DNA of 14,608 nt from Nitratireductor sp. (GTDB lineage Bacteria; Pseudomonadota; Alphaproteobacteria; Rhizobiales; Rhizobiaceae), in the NCBI GenBank assembly GCA_020441735.1, contig JAGRLQ010000043.1, positions 1 through 14,608 on the forward strand, written 5' to 3'. The notes beneath the pieces were generated by a model. It saw only the letters and a program-made list of their open reading frames with translations, ran no database searches and was not told the origin of the DNA. This document shows positions 1 to 7,224 of the stretch, one piece after another (within the stretch, counting starts at the first letter, position 1; each line of letters opens with the position of its first letter). The position numbers were made by a program, and so were the translations under genes.

Positions 1-1090
1 TGTAGAGCAGCAGTTCCGTCAGTTGCGCGATGATGCCGCGCTCTTCAGCCAGCGGCACGAACTTTGCTGGAGAAACGAAACCAAGCTCGGGATCGATCCA
101 ACGGGCAAGCGCTTCGAAACCCAGCAGGTTTCCATCCTGCAGCGAAACGATCGGCTGATAGTGCGGCGAGATGATGTCGTCGGAAATGGCCCGGCGCAGT
201 GCCTGTTCCAGCATGGCGTTTTCGCGCACCGTCTGCTCGATTTCCGGCGAGTAGATGGTCAGTCTTCCCCTGCCGCGGCGTTTGGAGTGATAGAGCGCCG
301 TCTCGATTGCCGCCGTTACCTTTTCAATGGTCGTGCCGGCCTCGGGATAGAGCACGAAGCCGAACGAGCCGGATAGACGCACCGACGAACCGTTGATGTC
401 AAAAGGCGCTGCCAGGACTTCCTGCAGCAGACGGCCGGTCTGCTGGACTTCCTCTCGAGTGGTGTCATTTGGCAGAATGAAGGAGAATTCCGCGCCTTCG
501 TGGCGGAAGACATAGCCGGTTTCCTCGACCGCTGCCCGAAGGCGGTTGGCGCACTGAATCAGCAGCAGATCGCCACCGGCAACACCGTAGAGATCATTGA
601 TCGGCTTCATTCCATCGAGATTGAGCACACCTGCAGCGAAGGATTTGGGTCCCTCGCCGATTGAAAGATTGGCCACCTGGGAAACAGTCTTGAACTTTTC
701 CAGAAACCGCATCTTGTTGCCGAGGCCGGTGGTCTTGTCGGTGAAGGAAAGCGTCAGCACCTTGCCGTCTTCGGTCCGCACGAGCTCCGACTTGCTCTGG
801 CGAGCGCGCCTTGCCTGCTCCGATTCCTCGTCTTCGCGCTGCCGGTCCAGCGATTCACTGGTGTCGGTGCTCAGCAGTTGAACGATGATGCAGGCAGCCG
901 CAATCGACATCAATGCGGCGATCCAGTACTTCGCCGATTGTGGCGACAAGAGCCATTCTGTGGTGAGTGATACGAATCCCGCTGCAATCAGGAAGAACGC
1001 GGCAGCGATCAGAAACATCCGGTTATTGCCTTTGAGCTGAGCCGCAACCCGCTCGACAAAGTGTTCCCGCTTACTGACTTCCTTCGCCAT
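1..1090 (-). CDS. GGDEF-EAL membrane protein, degenerate GGDEF, 3' end beyond window
   Basis: Partial gene: the first 363 codons are visible and it runs off the left edge. Two hydrophobic segments (about residues 24-44 and 55-73) suggest an inner-membrane anchor, followed by a charged linker (80-105). A GGDEF-like domain spans about 115-282 and an EAL domain starts near 291. The GGDEF signature is replaced by EGAEF at 198-202, and the usual metal-binding Asp of the DLD strand is Asn157 (N-L-D). Diguanylate cyclase activity is therefore unlikely. The EAL motif is intact (FEALARW, 325-331), preceded by the HYQPIV substrate-loop motif (310-315), so c-di-GMP phosphodiesterase activity is possible. 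The rest of the EAL catalytic set lies outside the window. The ATG at 1088-1090 has only a distant AGGA (about 11 nt upstream). The protein probably acts in c-di-GMP turnover or sensing; the degenerate GGDEF may bind GTP allosterically, as in other hybrids (inference). Confidence 0.9.
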   Translation of the reverse strand, partial: MAKEVSKREHFVERVAAQLKGNNRMFLIAAAFFLIAAGFVSLTTEWLLSPQSAKYWIAALMSIAAACIIVQLLSTDTSESLDRQREDEESEQARRARQSKSELVRTEDGKVLTLSFTDKTTGLGNKMRFLEKFKTVSQVANLSIGEGPKSFAAGVLNLDGMKPINDLYGVAGGDLLLIQCANRLRAAVEETGYVFRHEGAEFSFILPNDTTREEVQQTGRLLQEVLAAPFDINGSSVRLSGSFGFVLYPEAGTTIEKVTAAIETALYHSKRRGRGRLTIYSPEIEQTVRENAMLEQALRRAISDDIISPHYQPIVSLQDGNLLGFEALARWIDPELGFVSPAKFVPLAEERGIIAQLTELLLY

Positions 1091-1251
1091 TACAATGTAT
1101 TCCTGTTCCCCGGTCGATCGTTGAAACCATGGGGAAAAAAGGTAAATGCCACCCTGCCCGCCGCCGTAATTCGGCGATTAGGCACAGTCTGAAGGCCCAA
1201 AACGGCCAGTATGGTTAGCAGACGGTAAACAACGGGCATCAGCCGGTTGGG
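1091..1251. other. Intergenic region with two small hairpins after rlmE
   Basis: This 161-bp gap lies between the end of rlmE and the start of the GGDEF-EAL gene. It contains two short inverted repeats. One is CGCCG/CGGCG (1162-1166 and 1172-1176, 5-nt loop). The other is GGCC-CAAAAC-GGCC (1194-1207). Neither is followed by a clear T run in the minus direction, so a Rho-independent terminator for ppx-rlmE is possible but weak. The promoter of the GGDEF-EAL gene is expected here, but I see no convincing boxes. Confidence 0.3.
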
Positions 1252-2031
1252 CTAGCCAGTGAAATCGGTGGCCAGCAGGTACAATTCGACCGACCCCGAA
1301 CGCGATGCCGGTGGCTTGACATGATGAACGGAATGGAAGCGCTTTTTCATCAGATTGAGCAGTTCCGCCTCCGTGCCACCCTGGAAAGTCTTGCACAGAA
1401 AGTGTCCACCGGGTTTCAGAACCTTCAGGGCAAAATCAAGCGCCACCTCCACAAGGTGCATGGTTCTCAGGTGATCGGTCTTGCGGTGGCCGGTCGTCGG
1501 CGCAGCCATGTCCGACAAGACAACATCCGGCCGCTCGCCACCCAGTGCTGCCATCAGTTGATCCGGTGCATCGTCGTCGAGGAAATCCTTTTCCAGAATG
1601 GTTGCCCCGGGAACTTCGATCATCTTCAGATAGTCAATGCCCACCACCAGAACGTTTTCCGGCGTCGAGCCGGTGCGCTCCACGCTCACCTGTGTCCAGC
1701 CGCCGGGCGCCGCTCCAAGATCGATCACCCGCTTGCCCTTGCCGAGCAGCCCGTAGCGATCATCGATTTCCTTCAGCTTGTAGGCGGCCCGTGAGGCGTA
1801 GCCCTCCGCCTTGGCCTGTTTGACGTAGGGATCGTTGAGCTGGCGCTGCAGCCAGAGGGTAGAGGAGAGCTTGCGGCCCCTCGCCGTCTTCACCTTGGTG
1901 GTCAGGCTGCGGCTCTTCACGCTTTGCCTGCCGCTGCGCCCGGCAGCGCCGCGCGCACCTGAAGATGCACCCTTACCCGGTGTTCCCTTGCCTGAGGTCC
2001 CCTTGCCGCCGGGCGGCTTTCCCCTGCTCAT
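1252..2031 (-). CDS. rlmE: 23S rRNA (uridine-2'-O)-methyltransferase RlmE (FtsJ/RrmJ)
   Basis: 259 aa. RlmE 2'-O-methylates U2552 of 23S rRNA with SAM, a late step in 50S subunit maturation. The SAM-binding motif DLGAAPGGW sits at 104-112. The family K-D-K-E catalytic tetrad can be assigned: Lys85 (AAYKLKEID), Asp174 (LSDMAAP), Lys214 (FLCKTFQGG) and Glu249 (SVELYLLA). The body from about residue 50 matches the usual ~205-210 aa enzyme. Residues 1-50 are an extra basic, Gly/Lys/Ser-rich tail containing a GTSGKGTPGKG near-repeat, possibly an RNA-binding extension (inference). The ATG at 2029-2031 overlaps the TGA of the phosphatase gene (ATGA), so the two are translationally coupled. A ppx-rlmE pairing is, from memory, common in Rhizobiales. 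Confidence 0.96.
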   Translation of the reverse strand: MSRGKPPGGKGTSGKGTPGKGASSGARGAAGRSGRQSVKSRSLTTKVKTARGRKLSSTLWLQRQLNDPYVKQAKAEGYASRAAYKLKEIDDRYGLLGKGKRVIDLGAAPGGWTQVSVERTGSTPENVLVVGIDYLKMIEVPGATILEKDFLDDDAPDQLMAALGGERPDVVLSDMAAPTTGHRKTDHLRTMHLVEVALDFALKVLKPGGHFLCKTFQGGTEAELLNLMKKRFHSVHHVKPPASRSGSVELYLLATDFTG

Positions 2032-3851
2032 TGCTGTTTCTTTCTCGGCCAGCGCCCGCGCTTCGGCGGCAACCAGGCATTGTCGGCGCTCATCAACTGC
2101 GTCAGCGCCCCCTCGCGCAACCCGCGATCAGCGACCCGCAGTGTCTGGCATGGCCAGGTGCGCCGGATCGCCTCAAGAATTGCACAGCCCGCCATCACCA
2201 GATCCGCCCGTTCCTGGCCGATACACGGGCTTGAGGCACGCTGATCGTAGTCCATCTCGATCAGTTGCTGCAACACGGTATCGACATCATCGGACCGCAT
2301 CCACAATCCGTCGACCAGGCGGCGCTCGTAGCGCGGCAGCTTGAGATGGATGCCGGCAAGGGTGGTAACCGTTCCAGATGTGCCAAGCAGATGTGCGCGG
2401 CCCTTTTGCCAGACCCGGTTGAAGCTCTCATTGTTGGAGAACTCCGCAAGGTGGTTGCGCACCTCTTCGACCATGCGCTCGAACACACCATGGTCGACGT
2501 CCTTGCCACCGAACCGCTCGGCAAGCGTCACCACGCCGATCGGCAGGGATGTCCAATCGGTAATCTGCTCCGAAATCGGTGCATTCTTACGGCCACGCCG
2601 CACCAGCGCCAGTTCCGATGATCCGCCGCCGATATCGAACAGCACGGCAGCCTCAGCCTTGCGGTCGATCAGCGAACCGCAGCCTTCCGCGGCTAGATAG
2701 GCTTCCGTTCTGCGGTCGATGATTTCAAGCTTCATGCCGGTATATGCATGCACCTGCTCCAGGAATGCCGCACCATTGCCCGCCTGCCGGCAGGCTTCCG
2801 TCGCGATCAGCCGGTGACGGCTGATATCGTGACTGATCATCTTGCCGGCACAAATTTTCAGCGCCTCGAGCGCACGGTCCATCGCAGCCTGCGAAAGCTC
2901 GCCGGACTGCGCCATTCCCTCGCCCAGACGGACGATACGCGAAAAGCCGTCGATTACCCGGAATCGTCCCTTTTGCTGGGGAATTGCGATCAGGAGGCGG
3001 CAGTTGTTGGTGCCAAGATCAAGGGCCGCATAAAGCGGCCGCTGCCCGCGAGAGGGCCGCCCATGGCGACCGGCGCTGCCGTGCTTGCGGCTGTCCTTTT
3101 CGCCGGATTGCGTTTTCGAACTGTTGTTGCCCGGGCCGTTGACATGGCGTTTTCCATGACGATCCGGCCTTTCAGCGCGCTTTCCCTCATCACCCTGTCG
3201 TGCTGCACCGGCAAAGGGGTGCGCGTGTTTTGCCTGGCCGGTTTCGCCCGTTGTTTGTTTGCCGTCGGCATCCCTTGCCCGTTGGGGTTCCCGGGGCTCG
3301 TAGACCACATCCGGTGCCCGCTCCACCGGGCCGCGAAGCCCGCGGATTTCCGGTTGGCTACCGCGCCGCTTGCGGTTGTTCTTGCCGCGAAAACGCGAAT
3401 GGCTGTGGGCGGCAGTGCCACGGGCATTCTGTCCCTCAGCCTGCCGCGAGGCATCTTCATCACGGGGTGAATGGCTACCGTACTGCATATCCCCGGCACG
3501 CTGTGCCTGTCCGGGGCGTTTGCCGGATTTGTGCCGGGTTCGTCCATGGCTGCCCCCCGGCCGTTTTACTTCGCCGGAAGCCGTGGTTTCGGAAGTCGCG
3601 TTCCGCTGTCCTGTACTGCCGTTCAGTCCCCCCGGACCGGCGGTGTAGCCGGCGGCAGGTCCGCGCGCATCGCTGCGTGCTGCCCGCGGCTCGTCCTGTC
3701 CGGTACCGTCGTTTTTCGGGGTTTTTGCTGGCTGCAGTTCAGGATTCCGCTGAAAAGGGCTGATTGTATCATCGAAGGAAGCTCTCTTTTCGGCGTTTTT
3801 CCGGTTTCGCTTCTTCCCCTTGTGGCGCTGATGGCCAGGGAATCTGCTCAA
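2028..3851 (-). CDS. Ppx/GppA family phosphatase with very long basic N-terminal extension
   Basis: 607 aa. The catalytic ASKHA domain occupies about residues 272-605. It has phosphate/nucleotide loop 1 ALDLGTNNCRLLI (276-288), TEACRQA (351-357) and the second glycine loop DIGGGSSEL (406-414). The family hydrolyses inorganic polyphosphate and/or the 5'-phosphate of pppGpp; sequence alone does not decide which. Residues 1-271 are low complexity, rich in Arg, Lys, Gly, His, Ser and Gln with few hydrophobics, and predicted disordered by eye. This part about doubles the size of the usual ~300-500 aa protein. The start is TTG at 3849-3851 with AAAGG seven bases upstream. An in-frame TAG lies about 60-65 bases upstream with no ATG/GTG between, so TTG is the best long start. 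A shorter start, for example Met122, cannot be excluded. The gene is coupled to rlmE by ATGA. Confidence 0.88.
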   Translation of the reverse strand: MSRFPGHQRHKGKKRNRKNAEKRASFDDTISPFQRNPELQPAKTPKNDGTGQDEPRAARSDARGPAAGYTAGPGGLNGSTGQRNATSETTASGEVKRPGGSHGRTRHKSGKRPGQAQRAGDMQYGSHSPRDEDASRQAEGQNARGTAAHSHSRFRGKNNRKRRGSQPEIRGLRGPVERAPDVVYEPREPQRARDADGKQTTGETGQAKHAHPFAGAARQGDEGKRAERPDRHGKRHVNGPGNNSSKTQSGEKDSRKHGSAGRHGRPSRGQRPLYAALDLGTNNCRLLIAIPQQKGRFRVIDGFSRIVRLGEGMAQSGELSQAAMDRALEALKICAGKMISHDISRHRLIATEACRQAGNGAAFLEQVHAYTGMKLEIIDRRTEAYLAAEGCGSLIDRKAEAAVLFDIGGGSSELALVRRGRKNAPISEQITDWTSLPIGVVTLAERFGGKDVDHGVFERMVEEVRNHLAEFSNNESFNRVWQKGRAHLLGTSGTVTTLAGIHLKLPRYERRLVDGLWMRSDDVDTVLQQLIEMDYDQRASSPCIGQERADLVMAGCAILEAIRRTWPCQTLRVADRGLREGALTQLMSADNAWLPPKRGRWPRKKQQ

Positions 3852-4151
3852 CTTGATGCCTTTCAGATCCGCCAGTTCTGGCCGGATCGCATGTTTACAG
3901 TTGGTGAGAATCTAGCACCCAAATGTGAAATCGCAAATACCCTGCGCCAATTCGTGATGAACGCTGCCGCCTGGGGCAAAGGGGCCGTGCTCCTGTCGGT
4001 CCAGGCACTTCGGCAGCAGTGCATCAAGGCCTCAGGATGGACTTGCAAATGCCGTCGTTGGGCAGTAATAGCTCCCTAGCCTTTTCGCCGACGTTTCCGC
4101 CTTGAGCGGATTTCCATGCGCCTTCCGCGCAACCGTCGCGAAACCTTCTGC
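3852..4151. other. Intergenic region between ppx and tRNA-Gln
   Basis: 300 bp between the divergently oriented phosphatase gene (minus) and tRNA-Gln (plus). Reading frames here only extend antisense shadows and show no family resemblance. It should hold the promoters of both genes. A small TCCGC/GCGGA inverted repeat (4096-4110, 5-nt loop) sits about 40 bp before the tRNA and may lie in its leader. Nothing else stands out. Confidence 0.5.
3909..3936 (-). promoter_or_regulatory. Possible sigma70-type promoter for ppx-rlmE
   Basis: On the minus strand TTGCGA (3931-3936) and TAGATT (3909-3914) are separated by 16 bp, about 60 bp before the TTG start of the phosphatase gene. The match to TTGACA/TATAAT is moderate, and this is a by-eye call. 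Confidence 0.3.
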
Positions 4152-4225
4152 TGGGGATTAGTTTAACGGTAGAACAGCGGACTCTGACTCCGTCAGTCCT
4201 GGTTCGAATCCAGGATCCCCAGCCA
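4152..4225 (+). tRNA. tRNA-Gln (anticodon CTG), CCA encoded
   Basis: A complete cloverleaf can be drawn. The acceptor stem TGGGGAT (4152-4158) pairs with ATCCCCA (4215-4221). The discriminator is G4222 and CCA is encoded at 4223-4225. The anticodon arm is GCGGA (4177-4181) with TCCGT (4189-4193) around loop CTCTGAC, putting CTG at 4184-4186 (reads CAG). The T arm is CCTGG/CCAGG around TTCGAAT (4198-4214). The U1-A72 end pair and G73 discriminator fit bacterial tRNA-Gln. It stands alone on the plus strand, convergent with the GabD-type gene. Confidence 0.97.
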
Positions 4226-4283
4226 GCTAAATCTCGCACTTCGCAGTAGATTGAGGCTTCGGCCCGCCTTGGTTGCCGGTAAT

Positions 4284-4310
4284 GCGGTGGCCGCGATTGC
4301 GGCGCACCGC
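4284..4310. terminator. Strong hairpin between convergent tRNA-Gln and gabD-type gene
   Basis: GCGGTGGCCGC (4284-4294) pairs with GCGGC-G-CACCGC (4299-4310), giving 11 base pairs with one bulged G and a GATT loop. It lies between the 3' end of tRNA-Gln (plus) and the 3' end of the dehydrogenase gene (minus, stop at 4338), where a bidirectional terminator is expected. Neither side has a real T tract (TTCC on plus, ATTACC on minus), so Rho-independent termination is uncertain. Confidence 0.4.
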
Positions 4311-4337
4311 TTCCAGGATCCCAGAAGGAAGTCGCCT

Positions 4338-5786
4338 CTAGACCGAGAAACAGAGATATTTGATTTCCAGGAACTCATCCATTCCGTACTTCGACCCCTC
4401 GCGCCCGAGGCCTGAAGACTTGATGCCGCCAAACGGTGCCTCGGCGGTGGAAACCAGCCCGGTATTGATACCGACCATGCCGCTTTCCAGTTCCTCGGCC
4501 ACCCGCCATACCGTGGAGATGTCGCGGGCATAGAAATAGGATGCCAGGCCGAACTCGGTATCATTGGCCATCGCAATCGCCTCTTCGATCGTCTCGAAGG
4601 GAATGATCGGCGCCACCGGGCCGAAGGTTTCCTCGGAAAGGACCTTCATCCCCTGTCCAACACCCATGAGAACGGTCGGCTCGTAAAAGGTACCGCCGAG
4701 TTCCGAACGCTTGCCGCCGGAGACCAGTCTGGCGCCTTTTCCAAGCGCGTCCGCCACATGATCCTCCACCTTTGCAAGGCCCGCTTCATCAATCAGCGGG
4801 CCGATGTTGACGCTCTCGTCCATGCCGTTGCCGACCTTCAGTTTCGAGGTTGCCGCAGCCAGCTTTTCGGCAAAAGCTTCCGCCACACCGCTCTGGACGT
4901 AAATCCGGTTGGCGCAGACACAGGTCTGGCCGGAATTGCGGTACTTGGCGATCATCGCCCCTTCTACGGCAGCATCGAGATCGGCATCGTTGAAGACGAG
5001 GAACGGGGCATTGCCGCCGAGTTCCAGCGACAGTTTCTTGATGTCGTGGGCGCACTGTTTCATCAGGATGCGCCCGACCTCCGTCGAGCCGGTAAAGGTC
5101 AGTTTGCGCACCTTGGGGTTCGTGCAGAGTTCCAGCCCGACACCCTTGGAGTCCGAACTGGTGATGATCGAAAGCACACCTTTTGGAATACCAGCACGCT
5201 CTCCCAGTACCGCCATGGCAAGCGCAGACAGCGGGGTTTTTTCAGCCGGGCGGCCGACAAAGCTGCAGCCGGCGGCGAGCGCCGGCCCCACCTTTCTGGC
5301 GATCATCGCATTGGGAAAGTTCCACGGCGTAATCGAACCGACGACCCCAATCGGCTGCTTGATGACGACAATGCGCTTGTCTCCCTGATGACCGGGAATG
5401 ACATCGCCATAGACACGGCGCGCTTCCTCGGCAAACCACTGGATGAACGATGCGCCATAAGCGATTTCGCCCTTGGCTTCCGCAAGGGGCTTGCCCATCT
5501 CCGCTGTCAGGATTGTTGCCAGATCAGCCTGGTTTTCCAGCATCAGGTCATTCCATTTCAGCAGAATTGCGCAACGCTCCTTCGCCGTTTTCTTGCGCCA
5601 TTCCTTCTGCGCCTCATGGGCGAGGTCAATGGCTTTGGCCGTGTCTTCCGGCGTCAGATCGGCAACATCGGCGATCTTTTCACCCGTTGCCGGATTGTGC
5701 ACCGCGAAGGTCTTGCCGGTGTTGACCCATTCGCCGCCAAGAAGGGCGCGGGTTTCCAAAAGGCTCTGATCAGAGAGCTTGAGCAT
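4338..5786 (-). CDS. gabD: GabD-type NAD(P)-dependent semialdehyde dehydrogenase
   Basis: 482 aa, the normal GabD length. Aldehyde dehydrogenase landmarks are all present: PWNFP (154-158), FTGSTEVGR (231-239), catalytic general base Glu255 in LELGG, and nucleophile Cys289 in GQTCVCAN, followed by the C-terminal EIKYLC typical of GabD. Arg164 and Arg283 sit where succinate-semialdehyde dehydrogenases bind the substrate carboxylate. The residue before PAE is Arg179 rather than the commoner Lys, a variant I recall from rhizobial GabD. The default reaction is succinic semialdehyde to succinate. GabD-family enzymes also act on sulfolactaldehyde, and context (next to ComDE-like genes) leaves the substrate open. 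The ATG at 5784-5786 is preceded by AAGGA and gives the GabD N-terminus; a longer in-frame reading to 5996 would overlap the upstream gene. It follows the alcohol dehydrogenase by 23 bp, so they are one operon. Confidence 0.93.
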   Translation of the reverse strand: MLKLSDQSLLETRALLGGEWVNTGKTFAVHNPATGEKIADVADLTPEDTAKAIDLAHEAQKEWRKKTAKERCAILLKWNDLMLENQADLATILTAEMGKPLAEAKGEIAYGASFIQWFAEEARRVYGDVIPGHQGDKRIVVIKQPIGVVGSITPWNFPNAMIARKVGPALAAGCSFVGRPAEKTPLSALAMAVLGERAGIPKGVLSIITSSDSKGVGLELCTNPKVRKLTFTGSTEVGRILMKQCAHDIKKLSLELGGNAPFLVFNDADLDAAVEGAMIAKYRNSGQTCVCANRIYVQSGVAEAFAEKLAAATSKLKVGNGMDESVNIGPLIDEAGLAKVEDHVADALGKGARLVSGGKRSELGGTFYEPTVLMGVGQGMKVLSEETFGPVAPIIPFETIEEAIAMANDTEFGLASYFYARDISTVWRVAEELESGMVGINTGLVSTAEAPFGGIKSSGLGREGSKYGMDEFLEIKYLCFSV

Positions 5787-5809
5787 GTTCTGTTTCCTTT
5801 CTTTGGCAG

Positions 5810-6967
5810 TCAGTACGCTGCGCGGTAGATGGCAAGCGCATCCGCTTCCGTTATCTCTCGGGGATTGTTGACCAGCAGGCGCGTCTGGTTCATCGCGTCG
5901 GAGGCCAGTTTCGGTAGAATGTCTTCCGGGATTTCCATTGCCCTCAAGCTGGTTTGAAGTCCGCATTCGGCCGACAGCGCCGCAAGCCGGTCGCAAAATG
6001 CGGCCGCGCGTGCCTGGCCTTCCAGTTTCTCAAGTTCCGGGAAGGCGTAAGGGGCAAGCTCGGCATAGGGCTGAGGCGACGTGACGATGTTGAAGCGCAG
6101 CACATGCGGCAGCACCAGCGCGTTGGAAAGCCCGTGCGGAATATGAAAATGCCCGCCCAGCGGATAGGCCAGCGCGTGAACGGCTGCCACCGGTGAATTG
6201 GCGAAGGCCTGCCCGGCCAGCATCGAGCCCAGCAGCATGTTGGCCCGCGCTTCCTTATCGCTTCCCTCATGAACGGCTTTGAGCACGGAGCCACCCATCA
6301 GCGTCAGCGCCTGGGTAGCAAGCATGCGCGAAACCGGATTGTTGTTGGCACTCGCCGATGCGTAGGCCTCGATCGCATGCACCATGGCGTCGATCCCGGT
6401 TGCAGCCGTGATATGTGGCGGCAGGCCATAGGTCAGTTCCGGGTCGAGCAGCGCCACATCGGGCAGGATGACGGGCGAGACCACGCCCATTTTCTCATTG
6501 GTGCCTGTCGTGACGATGGAAATCGGTGTCACTTCGGAACCGGTGCCGGAAGTCGTCGGCACCAGAATGAGCGGCAAGCGCGGCCCCTTGGCATTTCCCA
6601 CGCCATAAACGTCTGCAAGCGTTTCCTTGCCCATGGCAAGAAGTGCAACCAGCTTGGCGACATCAAGGGAGGAGCCGCCGCCAAAACCAACCACGCCATC
6701 GACACCTGCCTGCTTCGCCCTATCGGCAGCAGTAAGGATGACGTTTTCCGGCGGATCAGCCTCGACATCCGAAAACAATTCCACCGCCACATCGGCCTGC
6801 TTCAGGGATGAAAGCGCTCGCTCCACCAGGCCCGTTGCCACCATGCCCGGATCGGTGACCACCATCACGCGATCCCCGATTTCGCCCTTGACGATTTCAC
6901 CAAGCTGGCTGACGGCGCCTTCGCCGAACCGGATCGACTTCGAGGTGTTGAATGTGAACGGATTCAC
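5810..6967 (-). CDS. Iron-containing (group III) alcohol dehydrogenase
   Basis: 385 aa from the GTG start. NAD-binding GFGGGSSLD lies at about 94-102 of this numbering, followed by VPTTSGTGSEVT. Metal ligands of the family are visible as the Asp and His of GIDAMVHAIEAY (Asp193, His197), His264 in AVHALAYPLGGH, and His278 in IPHGLSNA. The family interconverts alcohols and aldehydes with NAD(H). Members include 4-hydroxybutyrate dehydrogenase, sulfoacetaldehyde reductase and dihydroxypropanesulfonate dehydrogenase, so the substrate is not fixed by sequence. Start choice: an ATG 12 bases upstream (6979) has no Shine-Dalgarno, whereas GGAGGAA sits 5 bases before GTG 6967 and overlaps the would-be first codons. 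The gene is divergent from the IclR gene and heads an operon with the GabD-type dehydrogenase, its likely partner on a shared aldehyde. Confidence 0.93.
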   Translation of the reverse strand: MNPFTFNTSKSIRFGEGAVSQLGEIVKGEIGDRVMVVTDPGMVATGLVERALSSLKQADVAVELFSDVEADPPENVILTAADRAKQAGVDGVVGFGGGSSLDVAKLVALLAMGKETLADVYGVGNAKGPRLPLILVPTTSGTGSEVTPISIVTTGTNEKMGVVSPVILPDVALLDPELTYGLPPHITAATGIDAMVHAIEAYASASANNNPVSRMLATQALTLMGGSVLKAVHEGSDKEARANMLLGSMLAGQAFANSPVAAVHALAYPLGGHFHIPHGLSNALVLPHVLRFNIVTSPQPYAELAPYAFPELEKLEGQARAAAFCDRLAALSAECGLQTSLRAMEIPEDILPKLASDAMNQTRLLVNNPREITEADALAIYRAAY

Positions 6968-7117
6968 CAGTTCCTCCATCTTTGAACGGACGCGCCAGCG
7001 CCTGAAACCGAATGCGGCAGCTCACGCCACGCCTTCTTCCCGATCAGGCATTACCGCTTCACAAAAAGCGTCTCGGTCGAATTCAGGCGGGTTGCAAATG
7101 ATTCCGTTTTCAGTCTA

Positions 7118-7137
7118 GTGTTCAATATAATGAACAC
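7118..7137. promoter_or_regulatory. 20-bp palindrome, probable IclR operator
   Basis: GTGTTCAATATAATGAACAC has perfect 7-bp arms GTGTTCA/TGAACAC; the 6-bp AT-rich centre is palindromic except for its outer A-A pair. It sits in the intergenic region between the divergent alcohol dehydrogenase and IclR genes, 87 bp upstream of the IclR start. A possible minus-strand promoter (TTCCAA at 7148-7153, 18-bp spacer, TATATT at 7124-7129) would place its -10 box inside the palindrome, which fits repression by occlusion. The assignment to IclR is inference from position and symmetry. Confidence 0.6.
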
Positions 7138-7171
7138 AATTCAGTAATTGGAACTCTATTCATTCACCTTC

Positions 7172-7187
7172 GCAGCTGTCAAGCTGC
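7172..7187. repeat. Small inverted repeat in the IclR leader
   Basis: GCAGCT and AGCTGC flank a 4-nt spacer GTCA, 37 bp before the IclR start. It could be a second regulator site or a 5'-leader hairpin. The arms are only 6 bp, so chance is possible. Confidence 0.3.
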
Positions 7188-7224
7188 AATTGGGAACAGG
7201 ATCAGGTTTCGCGGGAGAACGTCG

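Noticed and set aside
2748..4079. Two consecutive plus-strand open frames (240 and 202 codons) opposite the phosphatase N-terminus
   Set aside because: No family resemblance, no convincing ribosome sites, and they mirror the Arg/Gly-rich coding bias of the minus strand; the second simply runs on into the intergenic region.
4758..5828. 356-codon plus-strand open frame opposite the GabD-type gene
   Set aside because: The minus strand encodes a full-length, fully conserved aldehyde dehydrogenase; the antisense frame shows no recognisable domain.
5787..5996. 70-codon N-terminal extension of the GabD-type gene
   Set aside because: It would overlap the end of the alcohol dehydrogenase gene, does not resemble any ALDH N-terminus, and AAGGA lies just before ATG 5786.
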